Source: Nitrospira sp.
GTDB lineage: Bacteria > Nitrospirota > Nitrospiria > Nitrospirales > Nitrospiraceae
Direction of reading: 5' to 3'
Length of the DNA: 50,204 nt
NCBI GenBank assembly: GCA_020846195.1
Contig: JADLEJ010000032.1
Span: forward strand, 1-50,204
Shown piece after piece: positions 49,653 to 50,204 of this stretch; positions within the stretch are counted from its first letter, which is position 1, and each line of letters starts with the position of its first letter. A program made the translations under genes and the position numbers. Under the pieces are notes generated by a model, which was given only the letters and a program-made list of their open reading frames with translations, did not search any database and was not told where the DNA came from.

Positions 49653-50204
49653 CTAGAGAAAGTAGCGGCTCGTGTCGAATTGATGCTCCGTATTGTCGAT
49701 GAGCCGCACAATGCTGTGGCGGTAGTCGCCGGATGCGTTTTTGCCGGTAAGGTCCAGCTCCGGCCCATTCTCCAGCAGATTTCCTTCAGGATCGGCAATG
49801 ACTTTCACTAGAGGCCGTTCGGCATCGGCTCGCTCGACCGCGGGCTTGAGCACGACGGCCAGCTCGTCGGTGTCCAGCATGACCAAGCTTCCGATGGGGA
49901 CGATGCCGACGCAGTTGACGAACAGCTTTAAGAGGGTCGAGTCGAAACTCTTGCCCGATTTGCCGAACATGATATTCAGCACTTTGGAAGGCGACATCGG
50001 TTCGCGACGGTAGACGCGCGATGACGTCATCGCGTCATAGCAGTCGGCGATCATCAGAATGCGGCCGGTCAGCGATAGCTTCCAGGGCGTCTTCAATTTG
50101 GGATAGCCGGAATAATCGAGATTCATGTGATGTTCGAATGAGGCGGCGGCCATGCGGGCCGGCAGATTGGTAATCCCGCGCAGCTCCGTGAGACTCAGCA
50201 CGCC
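49653..50204 (-). CDS. HD-GYP-type phosphodiesterase, 5' truncated by window edge
   Basis: The frame is open through base 50204, so the N-terminus lies outside. The visible part has the HD-GYP hallmark HHMNLDYSGYP (normally HHExxDGxGYP; here Glu and Gly are replaced) and RILMIADCYDAMTSSRVYR, which matches the helix with the metal-site Asp. This family degrades cyclic di-GMP; the substitutions suggest reduced or altered activity. Later segments (GSLVMLDTDELAVVL) form the beta-rich C-terminal extension. No start is seen here. Confidence 0.82.
   Translation of the reverse strand, partial: GVLSLTELRGITNLPARMAAASFEHHMNLDYSGYPKLKTPWKLSLTGRILMIADCYDAMTSSRVYRREPMSPSKVLNIMFGKSGKSFDSTLLKLFVNCVGIVPIGSLVMLDTDELAVVLKPAVERADAERPLVKVIADPEGNLLENGPELDLTGKNASGDYRHSIVRLIDNTEHQFDTSRYFL

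Noticed and set aside
1..50204. CRISPR array, prophage or intact insertion sequence
   Set aside because: No regularly spaced repeats, phage structural genes or transposase ORFs were found on either strand.

Overview
The window is about 60% G+C, gene-dense bacterial chromosome from a Gram-negative, didermic organism: it has many lipoproteins, an RND-TolC efflux system, Skp/OmpH and periplasmic FKBP. Gene content and style resemble Nitrospira (Nitrospirota). That placement is inference from memory of such genomes; no nitrification gene or rRNA lies here to prove it.

Layout. 1-4.6 kb: riboflavin genes (3' part of ribD, then ribE) separated by a tightly coupled hydrolase / secreted unknown / MFS trio. 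4.7-5.7 kb: a lower-G+C islet with a HEPN-like gene and a 19-bp tandem repeat. 5.7-7.6 kb: acs. 7.8-14.2 kb: a secreted caspase-fold/TPR protein lacking the catalytic Cys, then a lipoprotein operon (LPP20-like, LpoB-like, COG3014-like, second LPP20-like) ending in a basic antitoxin-like ORF and a PIN protein. 14.2-15.0 kb: two small unknowns. 15.1-19.2 kb: a minus-strand cluster that looks like a compatible-solute pathway (GT81-like glucosyl-3-phosphoglycerate synthase, second GT-A glycosyltransferase, MscS-related membrane protein, MPGP-type HAD phosphatase). 19.7-21.2 kb: SugE/Gdx-type SMR exporter and ChaA-type antiporter. 21.3-27.5 kb: heavy-metal RND tripartite efflux operon plus a cupredoxin-like lipoprotein. 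27.5-31.4 kb: a signalling block with four receiver proteins, a NarL-type regulator and a NarX-type kinase; one receiver has Glu in place of the phosphoacceptor Asp. 31.5-33.2 kb: a pyruvate/indolepyruvate-decarboxylase-like ThDP enzyme. 33.3-36.4 kb: RlmI-like and SpoU-like RNA methyltransferases, an XRE regulator and a coiled-coil protein. 36.6-38.8 kb: NhaD-like carrier, tRNA-Phe, FKBP. 38.9-44.7 kb: a TetR regulator divergent from a HlyD/dual-ATPase/two-permease exporter equivalent to E. coli cecR and ybhGFSR, with a visible promoter and palindromic operator. 44.9-47.5 kb: tRNA-Ser(GCT), two small unknowns, tRNA-Ser(TGA) and serS. 47.6-50.2 kb: a PA0069-type radical SAM protein, a rhodanese, Skp/OmpH and a truncated HD-GYP protein.

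How it works together. The themes are envelope homeostasis (lipoproteins, Skp, FKBP), efflux and ion control (RND, YbhGFSR-like, SMR, ChaA, NhaD), osmoadaptation (glycosylglycerate cluster with a channel-like protein) and phosphorelay control. No CRISPR array, prophage or intact insertion sequence was seen. The best leads for something undescribed are the osmolyte cluster with its built-in MscS-like protein, the Cys-less caspase beside the lipoprotein operon, the receiver with a phosphomimetic residue, and a 114-bp element with inverted termini between two receiver genes.
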